Positions 1 to 6,227 of a stretch of DNA of 12,526 nucleotides are shown in pieces. The stretch's first letter is position 1; the number at the start of each line of letters is the position of its first letter. The stretch comes from Acidobacteriota bacterium (GTDB taxonomy: Bacteria > Acidobacteriota > Terriglobia > Terriglobales > Acidobacteriaceae): NCBI GenBank assembly GCA_023441255.1, contig JAEZPW010000216.1, positions 1 to 12,526 of the forward strand, given 5' to 3'. Made by a program: the position numbers and the translations under genes. The notes beneath the pieces are model-generated. The model was not told the origin of the DNA and made no database searches. It worked only from the letters and a program-made list of their open reading frames with translations.

Positions 1-1
1 T

Positions 2-1456
2 CCGGAGTCTCGATCGCTCGGCCTTGGCAATGCCGACCTGTTGGCTGTCTCAAGCACGGGTGAGCTCGCAGTCTCTCTCCATCGTCACAATCGCGAAGGG
101 TTCATCTGGACGGGCACGTTGGCGCGAGTACCTCTTTCCGGTGGTGCTCCGCGCGAAATCCTTGAAGATGTTGAAACCGCGGACTGGTCACCTGACGGTT
201 CGAAGTTGGCTGTTGTTCGACTGGTCGGCGGCAAGGAAAGGCTCGAGTATCCGATTGGAACGGTGTTGTACGAGACGGGCGGATGGATCGGCCACCCCCG
301 GATATCGCGAAAAGGCGACAAGATAGCGTTCGAGGATCATCCGGTAAACGGCGACGACGGTGGAAACGTCGCCGTTATTGACGTAGCGAACAAGTCGGTA
401 ACCACCCTGTCGAGAGGCTACGCCAGCGTGCAAGGAGTGGCTTGGGGCCCGCAAGGAAAAGAGGTATGGTTCACCGCTATTAAGGAAGGAGCTGCACGAG
501 CCGTTCATGCTGCGACACTGAGCGGAAGCACGCGGTTTGTATTGGCTGTCCCAGGAGTGCTTACACTGCAGGATGTTGCGCCGGATGGGCGCGTGCTCCT
601 AACTCGCGACAACATGCGCACGAGCATCCTCGCGTCTGGGCCGGGACAGGAAAAAGAGCGCGACCTGGGATGGCACGACTGGTCGGTGCTTCGCGATATT
701 TCCAACGATGGCAAACTGCTGCTGTTCATCGAGGCGGGCGTTGCTGGTGGAGCTGATTATGCCAGTTATGTACGTGGAACTGACGGATCGCCTGCTTTTC
801 GGCTTGCCGATGGTAGTGCGGCTTCGTTGTCGCCCGACGGACGTTGGGCATCAGTGCTGTCGACACGCGAGAGCAGCGGAGACATCAATGTCCTTCCCGT
901 TGGTGCTGGCGAGCCAAAACGCATACACGCCGACGGCATAGACGTACGCTGGGCTTGCTGGTTTCCCGACCAGAAACACCTCCTCGTTGGAGGCAGTGTC
1001 CCAGATCACGCCGAGCAGGGTTTTGTGCTTGATGCTGCTGGCGGCAAACCTCGGCCGGTAACGCCGGAGGGAGTGCGCCTGAACTGGAATACCATTTCGC
1101 CGGACGGACTGCATTTCATCGGCTTAAACAGCGATTCTCAGAAGCTGCTGGTTTACTCAACTGATGGTAGCGGGGAGCCCAGGCCTGTGCCTAACACAAT
1201 CCCAGGAGAAGTTGGTATCCGTTGGAGCGACGACCCGCAGTGGATCTTTGTGGCCGTGCCATCTCAAATACCGACCATGGTGTACCGTTTGAACGTCAAC
1301 ACTGGCCAGAAGATCCTGTTCAAAACACTCTCACCAGCCGACCCGACGGGTCTGGACTCGACCTTTGGACTGCACATCACGCCAGATGGCAAGTCATATG
1401 CCTACAGCTATGAGCGGCTTTTGTCTGACCTTTACGTAGTCGAAGGATTGAAGTAG
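2..1456 (+). CDS. PD40/WD40-like beta-propeller protein, C-terminal part of a probable Ser/Thr protein kinase (5' partial)
   Basis: The frame is open from the first bases to the TAG at 1454-1456, so the gene enters from outside; the TTG at 41 is not a convincing start. About 485 residues are visible. They consist of repeated TolB/PD40-type blades, each with a core like WSPDGSKLAVV, SRKGDKIAF, APDGRVLLT, SNDGKLLLF, LSPDGRWASV, ISPDGLHFI and TPDGKSYAY, which would make a beta-propeller. The ending YAYSYERLLSDLYVVEG is, from family knowledge, typical of acidobacterial transmembrane Ser/Thr kinases that carry a propeller sensor behind an N-terminal kinase domain. The kinase domain itself is not in the window, so the kinase assignment is inference; a free-standing TolB-like or peptidase-associated propeller is the alternative. 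No terminator is evident in the 159 bp before the next gene. Confidence 0.8.
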   Translation, partial: PESRSLGLGNADLLAVSSTGELAVSLHRHNREGFIWTGTLARVPLSGGAPREILEDVETADWSPDGSKLAVVRLVGGKERLEYPIGTVLYETGGWIGHPRISRKGDKIAFEDHPVNGDDGGNVAVIDVANKSVTTLSRGYASVQGVAWGPQGKEVWFTAIKEGAARAVHAATLSGSTRFVLAVPGVLTLQDVAPDGRVLLTRDNMRTSILASGPGQEKERDLGWHDWSVLRDISNDGKLLLFIEAGVAGGADYASYVRGTDGSPAFRLADGSAASLSPDGRWASVLSTRESSGDINVLPVGAGEPKRIHADGIDVRWACWFPDQKHLLVGGSVPDHAEQGFVLDAAGGKPRPVTPEGVRLNWNTISPDGLHFIGLNSDSQKLLVYSTDGSGEPRPVPNTIPGEVGIRWSDDPQWIFVAVPSQIPTMVYRLNVNTGQKILFKTLSPADPTGLDSTFGLHITPDGKSYAYSYERLLSDLYVVEGLK

Positions 1457-1615
1457 CCGAATGGCTAACTTGCGTTATCTCGTGTCTCTTCGGGATGGAA
1501 AGCGCCGGATGGCGACATAGGTCATTGTATCCCGTGAGTTGCGACTCAGATCGGACCACACGGCGAGATTTGCAAGAAGTAGTACATAATTATGACGACC
1601 ATCGCGAGGTGGCCC

Positions 1616-2626
1616 ATGTCCCACATGCGTAAGGACGTCTTCACTGGACGTTGGGTAATCGTGGCCGACAGCGATAGCGTGCAGCCGTCATTGTTTCGTT
1701 TCAAATCCTTCGCACGCGATACGTCCTTCTGTCCTTTTTGCGAGACCAACGAAGCTTCTACTCCGCCGGAAGTGTTCGCGATCCGCCGTGACGGCTCTAA
1801 GCCCAATACCCCCGGATGGTCGGTACGCGTTGTCCCGAACTCTCAACCGCAACTGAGGATTGAAGGCGATCTCGGGCGTCGCGGCGAAGGCTTTCACGAC
1901 ATGATGAACGGCGTCGGCGCCCACGAGATTATTGCCGAGACGCCGCGGCACGATCGCGTCCTGCAGGAGTTGGAGCCAGCCGAGATCTCTGACGTCATTC
2001 GCGCGTACGTCACGCGCGTCAATGACTTGGAGGGCGACGCCCGAATGCGCTCCGTACTTGTCTTTAAGAACCACGGGGAGGAGGCCGGAGCACACACAAT
2101 TTTTCACTCGATATCCCATCTTATGGCGCTGCCCGTGGTGCCGCGTAACATCAAGACGAAGCTGATCACGGCACGCGACTACTTCCGCCAGAAAGAACGA
2201 TGCATCTATTGCGACGTGCTGGATCAGGAATTGAAGACGCACCGCAGGACAGTGGCAGTGAACGACGATTTCGCTGCCTTTGCGCCGTTCGCGTCCCGTT
2301 TCCCGTTCGAGATGTGCATCATGCCCAAACGGCACGACAGCGCCTTCGGCCGAATCACGCCGTGTCAGATCGAGAACCTGTCGCGGATCGTGCGAGAAGT
2401 TTTACGCAAGCTGGATAACACACTGGAGGGTGTGCCCTACAATCTTTCCCTGCAGGACCGGCCTTTTCTTCGCCCGCGCAAAGGGTACTGGGAGACGATT
2501 GAAGACGACTACCACTGGCACCTGGAGATTCTGCCGCAAGTTTCGCGTAGCACCGGATTCGAGTGGGCGTCCGGCTTCTTCTTCAATCCCGTGCCGCCTG
2601 AGATCGCGGCACGGTGCCTGGCATGA
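1616..2626 (+). CDS. galT: GalT-family UDP-glucose--hexose-1-phosphate uridylyltransferase-like protein with altered catalytic motif
   Basis: GalT enzymes (HIT superfamily) exchange UMP between UDP-glucose and galactose 1-phosphate in the Leloir pathway. Family marks visible here: the N-terminal RKDVFTGRWVIVA, a CPFC zinc pair (C39, C42), FKNHGEEAGA before the active site, a second CxxC (C196, C199), and a C-terminal HWHLE followed by GFEWASGFFFNPVPPE. The length of 336 residues is normal. The active-site segment, normally HxHxQ with the second His as nucleophile, reads HSISH (residues 164-168). Nucleophile and Gln are therefore both missing, and one residue appears to be inserted just upstream, so activity is doubtful. 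I chose ATG 1616 because GAGGTG lies four bases upstream and the family normally starts with MxxxRKD; ATG 1592, eight codons earlier, has only a weak ribosome binding site. A link to sugar-nucleotide supply for the EPS locus is inference. ADP-glucose phosphorylase-like activity is an alternative. Confidence 0.85.
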   Translation: MSHMRKDVFTGRWVIVADSDSVQPSLFRFKSFARDTSFCPFCETNEASTPPEVFAIRRDGSKPNTPGWSVRVVPNSQPQLRIEGDLGRRGEGFHDMMNGVGAHEIIAETPRHDRVLQELEPAEISDVIRAYVTRVNDLEGDARMRSVLVFKNHGEEAGAHTIFHSISHLMALPVVPRNIKTKLITARDYFRQKERCIYCDVLDQELKTHRRTVAVNDDFAAFAPFASRFPFEMCIMPKRHDSAFGRITPCQIENLSRIVREVLRKLDNTLEGVPYNLSLQDRPFLRPRKGYWETIEDDYHWHLEILPQVSRSTGFEWASGFFFNPVPPEIAARCLA

Positions 2627-2807
2627 GGAGTCGTCGCAACGCCACGCCCTCATGCACTTGAACTCCTGGCCGTTTCACGGTTCATTCGACAGAGAGTCGA
2701 CTTCCACCGCTGCGCTCTGGATGATCTGATCGAGGCTGTCGAACGCGAAGCAAATGCCATTTCGGCTCTCCGTCCATTGCAAGTTGTCGGGCGAGAAGCA
2801 AATAACA

Positions 2808-2845
2808 ACCGGCAATACGTGGTCGCAGTATTGCCGGTGTTTTTT
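2808..2845 (+). terminator. Intrinsic terminator after the galT-like gene
   Basis: A perfect 11-bp stem (ACCGGCAATAC at 2808-2818, GTATTGCCGGT at 2828-2838) with a 9-nt loop is followed by G and six T residues (2840-2845). This is a textbook rho-independent terminator for plus-strand transcription, 182 bp past the galT-like stop. On the minus strand the sequence after the stem (TTGTTATTTG) is moderately T-rich, so it may also stop the convergent glycosidase transcript. The rest of 2627-2879 shows no gene I can support. Confidence 0.9.
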
Positions 2846-2879
2846 CATGCTTTCTACACTGATTTGGTGGCTTGCGTGT

Positions 2880-3980
2880 CTAGAAACTCCCGACGAACTG
2901 GCCATCGCTCAGCAATCGTGAGTTGGTTGTCGACGTTGCGAAGACATTAGTCTGTCGCGCGCCCGTCCGGTACCCGGTGTACACCTTGTACGTGCGTCCA
3001 GAAATGCTGTACGACGTGTCGCCACGTCCGCCACCGAATACAGCCCAATCTTTGGAGGAGCTGCTATCCCTGTTGTAGTAGCACAGCATGTGCACGTTGG
3101 GTTTGCTGGATGCATAGCTGAACAGCGACGTGATCCAACTGTTCTTGGTCGACACGCTTGTGCCTGTTGACGTATAGCTAAGGGCACCGTATTCGGCGAT
3201 TGCTATTGGTCTTGTTGTGAGCTTCGCCAGGCGGGCCAGCATGGCATCGAAACGCTGGGCTGGTGTCTTCCATACTCCCGTTGTGTATGAATTGTATCCG
3301 TCGGTGCCGACCCAATTGACGTAAGCGTCGCCAGGATAGTATTGCTCCGCAGTGTAGCTACCGACATCGCCGACATTCGGAACCCACATCCACTGAACGT
3401 AGCGGGATCCGAGCCCACGTGCGTCGAAGATCTGGTGCACACGATGCCACATGCCGATGTACTGCGCTGGACTTCCACTCCACGGATACCATGTGCCATT
3501 CATTTCGTGAGCCAGGCGAATAAAAACCCGTCGGTCATCGCCAGTCCCGAGTACGCCGTCGGGACCTGCGAGAAATCTCCGCATGTTGTCTGCAAAAGCC
3601 TTAACGTACGAGTCATACTGGCCGTTTGCAATGCGTGCCTCGATGTCGCTGGGGGTGCTCGAAGCATCGCAGAGATACGGTTCCCAAGTGATCAGGGGCA
3701 CGTTCTTATTAGCCCAAATCGCGGGCAATTGCGTTCCGAACAAGTTTGTCATGCTGTTGGAACAAAACGACTGAAACAGCATGATTGCCGCGTTTTTCTT
3801 ACCCTGCCAAGCTTCCATGTCCCGGACTTGCTGCATGTTGAATCCTTGATTCCCGTAGTACGTGGCAAGGAGCAGGTTGCTCCCGTGCGCCACCGGAACG
3901 GCTGCCATGCTGCTGAATGCAATGATCAGGCCGGCTGTGAACAGTTGACGGGTGCGGCCGATTAGTCGATTTAGTTCCAC
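2880..3980 (-). CDS. Secreted glycoside hydrolase, GH26 (beta-mannanase-like)
   Basis: The 366-residue protein has a signal peptide (basic start, hydrophobic segment about 14-31, likely cleavage after AHG near residue 33), then a TIM-barrel hydrolase. Two segments match GH26 retaining glycosidases (clan GH-A): RLAHEMNGTWYPW with the presumed acid/base E159, and IAIAEYGA with the presumed nucleophile E263. The QWMWVPN and DGYN segments between them also fit. Family members cleave beta-1,4-mannan, beta-1,3-xylan or mixed-linkage glucan; the substrate cannot be read from the sequence. The start is GTG, directly after an in-frame TGA, with GAGG six bases upstream (3987-3990). The gene is convergent with the galT-like gene and downstream of the LuxR-type regulator on the same strand. 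Proximity to an EPS operon suggests a depolymerising or remodelling role, but scavenging of plant mannan is equally possible. Confidence 0.85.
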   Translation of the reverse strand: MELNRLIGRTRQLFTAGLIIAFSSMAAVPVAHGSNLLLATYYGNQGFNMQQVRDMEAWQGKKNAAIMLFQSFCSNSMTNLFGTQLPAIWANKNVPLITWEPYLCDASSTPSDIEARIANGQYDSYVKAFADNMRRFLAGPDGVLGTGDDRRVFIRLAHEMNGTWYPWSGSPAQYIGMWHRVHQIFDARGLGSRYVQWMWVPNVGDVGSYTAEQYYPGDAYVNWVGTDGYNSYTTGVWKTPAQRFDAMLARLAKLTTRPIAIAEYGALSYTSTGTSVSTKNSWITSLFSYASSKPNVHMLCYYNRDSSSSKDWAVFGGGRGDTSYSISGRTYKVYTGYRTGARQTNVFATSTTNSRLLSDGQFVGSF

Positions 3981-4012
3981 TCAGGACCTCTGTTTTTTTT
4001 GGAGTTGCGGCA

Positions 4013-4040
4013 ACCATACAGAGGAAGGAACTCAGGTCAA
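4013..4040 (-). promoter_or_regulatory. Sigma70-like promoter of the GH26 gene
   Basis: Reading the minus strand, TTGACC (4035-4040) is followed after 16 bases by TATGGT (4013-4018). These match the -35 consensus in five of six and the -10 consensus in four of six positions. Transcription would begin near 4006, leaving a leader of roughly 26 nt that contains the GAGG ribosome binding site. The assignment rests on consensus match and position only. Confidence 0.5.
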
Positions 4041-4055
4041 ATCGGTGAACCACCT

Positions 4056-4080
4056 TAAGGCCCTTACGTCGAAGGCCTTA
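4056..4080. promoter_or_regulatory. Inverted repeat upstream of the GH26 promoter, candidate operator
   Basis: TAAGGCC (4056-4062) and GGCCTTA (4074-4080) form a perfect 7-bp dyad with an 11-base spacer. Its centre lies about 62 bp upstream of the predicted transcription start, a usual place for an activator. The first arm overlaps an 8-bp palindrome CCTTAAGG (4053-4060). The neighbouring LuxR-type protein is a candidate binder, which is inference. Confidence 0.35.
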
Positions 4081-4355
4081 TAAATATGCAGATCGCAACC
4101 CGACAGAGTGTTAGGGTGTCTCACGCCATCCGCTCGCACCCGGGCTGGAGAGTGCTGGCGTAAGTAAGGGGTACGGTTTAACTTGCATGCGTTGCTGTCG
4201 TGCTCGGAATTCGCGCAACCCGCACCTTGTTCACACACGCGGGCTGCTCCGATCTGCCACTCGCACCTGGGTTACTGCTGGACAAGCTCGCTCACGGACG
4301 CAAAGACCCTAATGATTTAACGCGAAGATGTCGCGCCCGTGAAATGGGCCTACGA

Positions 4356-4374
4356 CTGTGCGGGGTGGGCACAG
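4356..4374 (-). terminator. Small hairpin behind the LuxR-type gene, weak terminator candidate
   Basis: CTGTGC (4356-4361) and GCACAG (4369-4374) form a perfect 6-bp stem with a 7-nt loop, 13 bp past the stop of the LuxR-type gene. No T tract follows on the minus strand, so it could equally be an mRNA-end stabiliser or chance. Confidence 0.25.
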
Positions 4375-4387
4375 GATCATTCGCCTA

Positions 4388-5368
4388 TCAAGGGGCCTGT
4401 CCCGCGAAAGCTGCTTTCCGAGCCTTTTCGTCTGCGCATTTCCGTATGTCGGACAGGCGTTCAGGAGGAAGCTGCATCTCCAGGTGGCGCAGCGCAGCCC
4501 TGGTCTGCTCAGCCAGAATTTCAGTGAGCGCATCCGCCATGCAGGCGTGCATGTAAGCTTGCTCGGGTGCCGCAATATCGCTCGGGCTTTGCAGGCATTT
4601 TTCGCTTACACGGAGGATGGTCAGAAGACATCGATACAGCTCACAAAAGCCTTCGCCGTCCTGTGGCGGTTGCAAGACACATGGGAATTGTACGGGCTCG
4701 GAACGGACGCCGGCATGGCTCGAGGCATACAACACGAGTTCGGCACGGGAGGAGACACCCAGCTTGTCGAAGATGCGAAACAGGTAGTTCTTGACCGTAT
4801 GTTCGCTCAGCTGCATTCGTTGAGCGATCTCGCGGTTCCCAAGACCTTCCGCAACCCAGTAGACGACGTGCTGTTCGCGAGGGGCGAGCAGAGCAACACC
4901 ATTAGCGTTCAGCAGCGGCATCGGGAACGGCCGACCCACGGCATCTGCAAGCACCTCCAACTGCGACTGGGTTGCCCAGATGTGTCCGTTGTTGATTTTG
5001 AGAACACATTTCGGAAGTAACTTATAAGAACTGCTCCTGCAGAAGATCCCGCGCGCGCCTGCTCGGAAGACTTGAAGGACGTCGCTTGGTCCAGGTTCGT
5101 CCATCAACGCGACCGGCTTAACGCTGGGCTCCAAACCTCGAAGGCGTCTGAGCAGCTCGAGTTCTTCCGATCGTGCCGGAGCGCAGGATACAACGGCAAC
5201 ATCTACGTTTCCGGGAACAAACTCTTCCGGCCTGTCCGCGAGATCAACGACTTCGAAACGCTTATCGCGACGAAAGACATCGGCGAGCAGCTGCGTGGCC
5301 ATACGGGTCGTGTCACGTAGGCAAACCCGGACAGGCCCGATGTCGTTCGGTTGAACAAAACAACTCAT
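4388..5368 (-). CDS. LuxR/NarL-type transcriptional regulator with receiver-like domain lacking the phospho-acceptor Asp
   Basis: This 326-residue protein has three parts. Residues about 12-130 resemble a receiver domain (VRVCLRDTTRMATQLLADVF, then GARGIFCRSS). Where family members have the phosphorylated Asp at the end of strand 3, this one reads DVAVVSCAP with S61, and the conserved Lys near strand 5 is replaced by Arg. Residues about 158-216 are a clear LuxR helix-turn-helix (LLAPREQHVVYWVAEGLGNREIAQRM, then SEHTVKNYLFRIFDKLGVSSRAELVLYA). About 110 further residues, partly helical and rich in Ala and Leu, match no domain I recognise; most NarL-type proteins end soon after the HTH. The start at ATG 5368 has GAGGTG eight bases upstream. 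It probably controls transcription without phosphorylation; targets could be the GH26 gene downstream or the divergent pilZ/EPS genes (inference). Confidence 0.85.
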   Translation of the reverse strand: MSCFVQPNDIGPVRVCLRDTTRMATQLLADVFRRDKRFEVVDLADRPEEFVPGNVDVAVVSCAPARSEELELLRRLRGLEPSVKPVALMDEPGPSDVLQVFRAGARGIFCRSSSYKLLPKCVLKINNGHIWATQSQLEVLADAVGRPFPMPLLNANGVALLAPREQHVVYWVAEGLGNREIAQRMQLSEHTVKNYLFRIFDKLGVSSRAELVLYASSHAGVRSEPVQFPCVLQPPQDGEGFCELYRCLLTILRVSEKCLQSPSDIAAPEQAYMHACMADALTEILAEQTRAALRHLEMQLPPERLSDIRKCADEKARKAAFAGQAP

Positions 5369-5394
5369 GCGGCTGGCACCTCATAGCCGCGCTG

Positions 5395-5422
5395 GAATTA
5401 ATGCACAGCGGGTTTGTGTCAA
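5395..5422 (-). promoter_or_regulatory. Sigma70-like promoter of the LuxR-type regulator gene
   Basis: On the minus strand a perfect TTGACA (5417-5422) is followed after 16 bases by TAATTC (5395-5400), a weak -10. The start of transcription would be near 5388, giving a leader of about 20 nt with GAGGTG in it. The perfect -35 and the fitting distance support it; the poor -10 suggests an activator or a different reading of the -10. Confidence 0.4.
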
Positions 5423-5603
5423 GGTACAGGATGCGCCGGACAAAAGGAGGTTGGCTTCCAAGTTGAATTCCTGTCACCGCCTCGTAACTGATGGTCATAG
5501 TGGGACCCTTGGAGAGCACCCTTGGTGATGAGAAATTCTTCTCAGGTCACGCCCCCCGAAATAGTGCGCATAGACCCCGATGTATCCCTAGATCGTTGAT
5601 GAA

Positions 5604-5634
5604 ATAGAGTGCAGGGTCTTCCTGCACTTCCTAT
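5604..5634 (+). promoter_or_regulatory. Hairpin upstream of the PilZ gene
   Basis: AGTGCAGG (5608-5615) and CCTGCACT (5621-5628) are a perfect 8-bp inverted repeat with a 5-nt loop. The flanks ATAG (5604-5607) and CTAT (5631-5634) can extend the stem past a 2-nt bulge. It ends 41 bp before the PilZ start, so it is either a 5'-leader structure or an operator dyad. No T tract follows. Confidence 0.45.
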
Positions 5635-5675
5635 CTCTTGTCGCTGCTTGCCGAGCAGAGCTATCTTCACGACTT

Positions 5676-6044
5676 ATGAGGCTAGGCCTGTTTGGAGGCA
5701 GCACATTCGGACCGAATGAAGTGGAGCGAAGAACGCACACGCGTTTCGCGATCCGTGCTCCAATCATTTTCAAGACCTCTTCGGTACCAGAAACTCCCAT
5801 CGCGGGTGGCTTCACGCGGGACATTAGCGCACATGGCGTGTGCATCCTCTGCGATGAGGCGGACCGTCCAGCTGTCGACAATGAGATCGCCATTGAGGTT
5901 TTGCTGCCCTCAATTAGCGACCAGCGCGGGTCGCGCATGAGATTGCGCTCAACCGGGCACGTTGTACGGATGAGTTCGGCGGATGAGGCAAGTGGGTTTG
6001 CGATGTCGGCCCGGTTCGATACCGACAACGACCAAGGCCGCTAA
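5676..6044 (+). CDS. Single-domain PilZ protein, probable c-di-GMP receptor
   Basis: The 122-residue protein is essentially one PilZ domain. Both parts of the c-di-GMP-binding signature are intact: RxxxR as R19-T-H-T-R23 within VERRTHTRFAIRAPI, and (D/N)xSxxG as D49-I-S-A-H-G54. A further strand, STGHVVRM, and the closing GFAMSARF complete the barrel. There is no signal peptide or membrane segment, so it acts in the cytoplasm. ATG 5676 is the only ATG in a fitting position, although its ribosome binding site is weak; GTG 5721 would remove 15 residues but keep both motifs. It lies between a divergent regulator gene and the EPS operon on the operon's strand, suggesting that it relays c-di-GMP to EPS synthesis or export (inference). 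Stand-alone PilZ proteins also control motility. Confidence 0.85.
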   Translation: MRLGLFGGSTFGPNEVERRTHTRFAIRAPIIFKTSSVPETPIAGGFTRDISAHGVCILCDEADRPAVDNEIAIEVLLPSISDQRGSRMRLRSTGHVVRMSSADEASGFAMSARFDTDNDQGR

Positions 6045-6059
6045 ACAAGGCCCTGGTCG
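6029..6059 (+). terminator. Hairpin over the PilZ stop codon, U-less terminator candidate
   Basis: CGACCAAGGCC (6029-6039) pairs with GGCCCTGGTCG (6049-6059) in ten of eleven positions (one A-C mismatch), with a 9-nt loop that contains the TAA stop codon of the PilZ gene. No T run follows, so it is not a classical intrinsic terminator. It may separate PilZ from the EPS operon or protect the PilZ mRNA end. Confidence 0.45.
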
Positions 6060-6128
6060 GACCTCCGATCCAATCAGGGCCACGCCGTAGTTATCGGCAT
6101 TTCGCGAACCATGCAATTGGCTCCCGTG

Positions 6129-6153
6129 CCGATGGGACTCTGAGGGCGGAGCT
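6129..6153 (+). repeat. Direct repeat, copy 1, in the leader of the NusG-like gene
   Basis: A 25-nt sequence beginning CCGATGGGACTC and ending GAGGGCGGAGCT. It recurs exactly 70 bp downstream with one mismatch (C6140 versus T6210). The flanking bases of the two copies are unrelated, so this is not a simple 70-bp tandem duplication. Confidence 0.85.
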
Positions 6154-6162
6154 GCATCCGCC
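6145..6162 (+). promoter_or_regulatory. Leader hairpin formed by repeat copy 1
   Basis: GGCGGA (6145-6150) and TCCGCC (6157-6162) form a perfect GC-rich 6-bp stem with loop GCTGCA. The right arm is equally complementary to GGCGGA in copy 2 (6215-6220), which includes the ribosome binding site of the NusG-like gene. Two mutually exclusive leader structures are therefore possible. Function is inferred. Confidence 0.4.
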
Positions 6163-6198
6163 TGACAAGCCAGCGCAGCCGGCGAGATACGCTTAGGT

Positions 6199-6223
6199 CC
6201 GATGGGACTTTGAGGGCGGAGCT
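6199..6223 (+). repeat. Direct repeat, copy 2, overlapping the ribosome binding site of the NusG-like gene
   Basis: The second copy of the 25-nt element matches copy 1 in 24 of 25 positions. Its GGAG (6218-6221) lies six bases before ATG 6228 and is the likely Shine-Dalgarno sequence, so the repeat and the translation signal are the same bases. Confidence 0.85.
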
Positions 6224-6227
6224 ACAA

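Larger units (their letters stand above)
3981..4387. other. 407-bp intergenic region between the LuxR-type gene and the GH26 gene
   Basis: It holds the leader, promoter and upstream dyad of the GH26 gene (within about 3981-4080) and a small hairpin just behind the LuxR-type gene (4356-4374). The leader has an eight-base A tract on the minus strand (3992-3999). Between about 4081 and 4355 I see no convincing gene, RNA or repeat. Short open frames there lack ribosome binding sites and family character. Confidence 0.6.
5369..5675. other. 307-bp divergent intergenic region between the LuxR-type and PilZ genes
   Basis: It carries the promoter and ribosome binding site of the LuxR-type gene on the minus strand and a strong hairpin at 5604-5634 in front of the PilZ gene. 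I could not find a good sigma70 promoter facing PilZ. A 68-codon minus-strand frame (5313-5519) lies over the promoter and the regulator start and is not believable as a gene. Confidence 0.6.

Noticed and set aside
1491..1534. CGGGAT/ATCCCG inverted repeat with an inner CGCC/GGCG stem behind the propeller gene as terminator
   Set aside because: Stems are short, the loop is large and no T tract follows.
1688..2335. Minus-strand frame of 215 codons opposite the galT-like gene
   Set aside because: Lies entirely within a well-recognised gene on the other strand and its translation resembles no family; a codon-bias shadow.
2675..2847. Minus-strand frame of 57 codons starting MKKHRQYCDHVLPVV, opposite the galT terminator
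   Set aside because: It starts inside the perfect terminator hairpin region, has only a weak ribosome binding site and no family I recognise. Some protein-like character remains, so conservation in relatives would be worth a look, but I cannot support it as a gene.
2627..2950. The galT-like reading frame stays open for 107 codons after its TGA, suggesting read-through or a lost fusion
   Set aside because: The extension runs through the intrinsic terminator and into the antisense of the GH26 gene, and the GalT part already has its normal length. Long open frames are common by chance in GC-rich DNA.
3342..3965. Plus-strand frame of 207 codons opposite the GH26 gene
   Set aside because: Shadow of the GH26 coding sequence; no ribosome binding site or recognisable motif.
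4358..5020. Plus-strand frame of 220 codons opposite the LuxR-type gene
   Set aside because: The minus-strand product has clear HTH motifs, a promoter and a ribosome binding site; the plus-strand translation has none.
6097..6119. Palindromes TTCGCGAA and CAATTG upstream of the NusG-like gene as possible operator
   Set aside because: Short palindromes of this kind are expected by chance; no promoter could be placed next to them with confidence.
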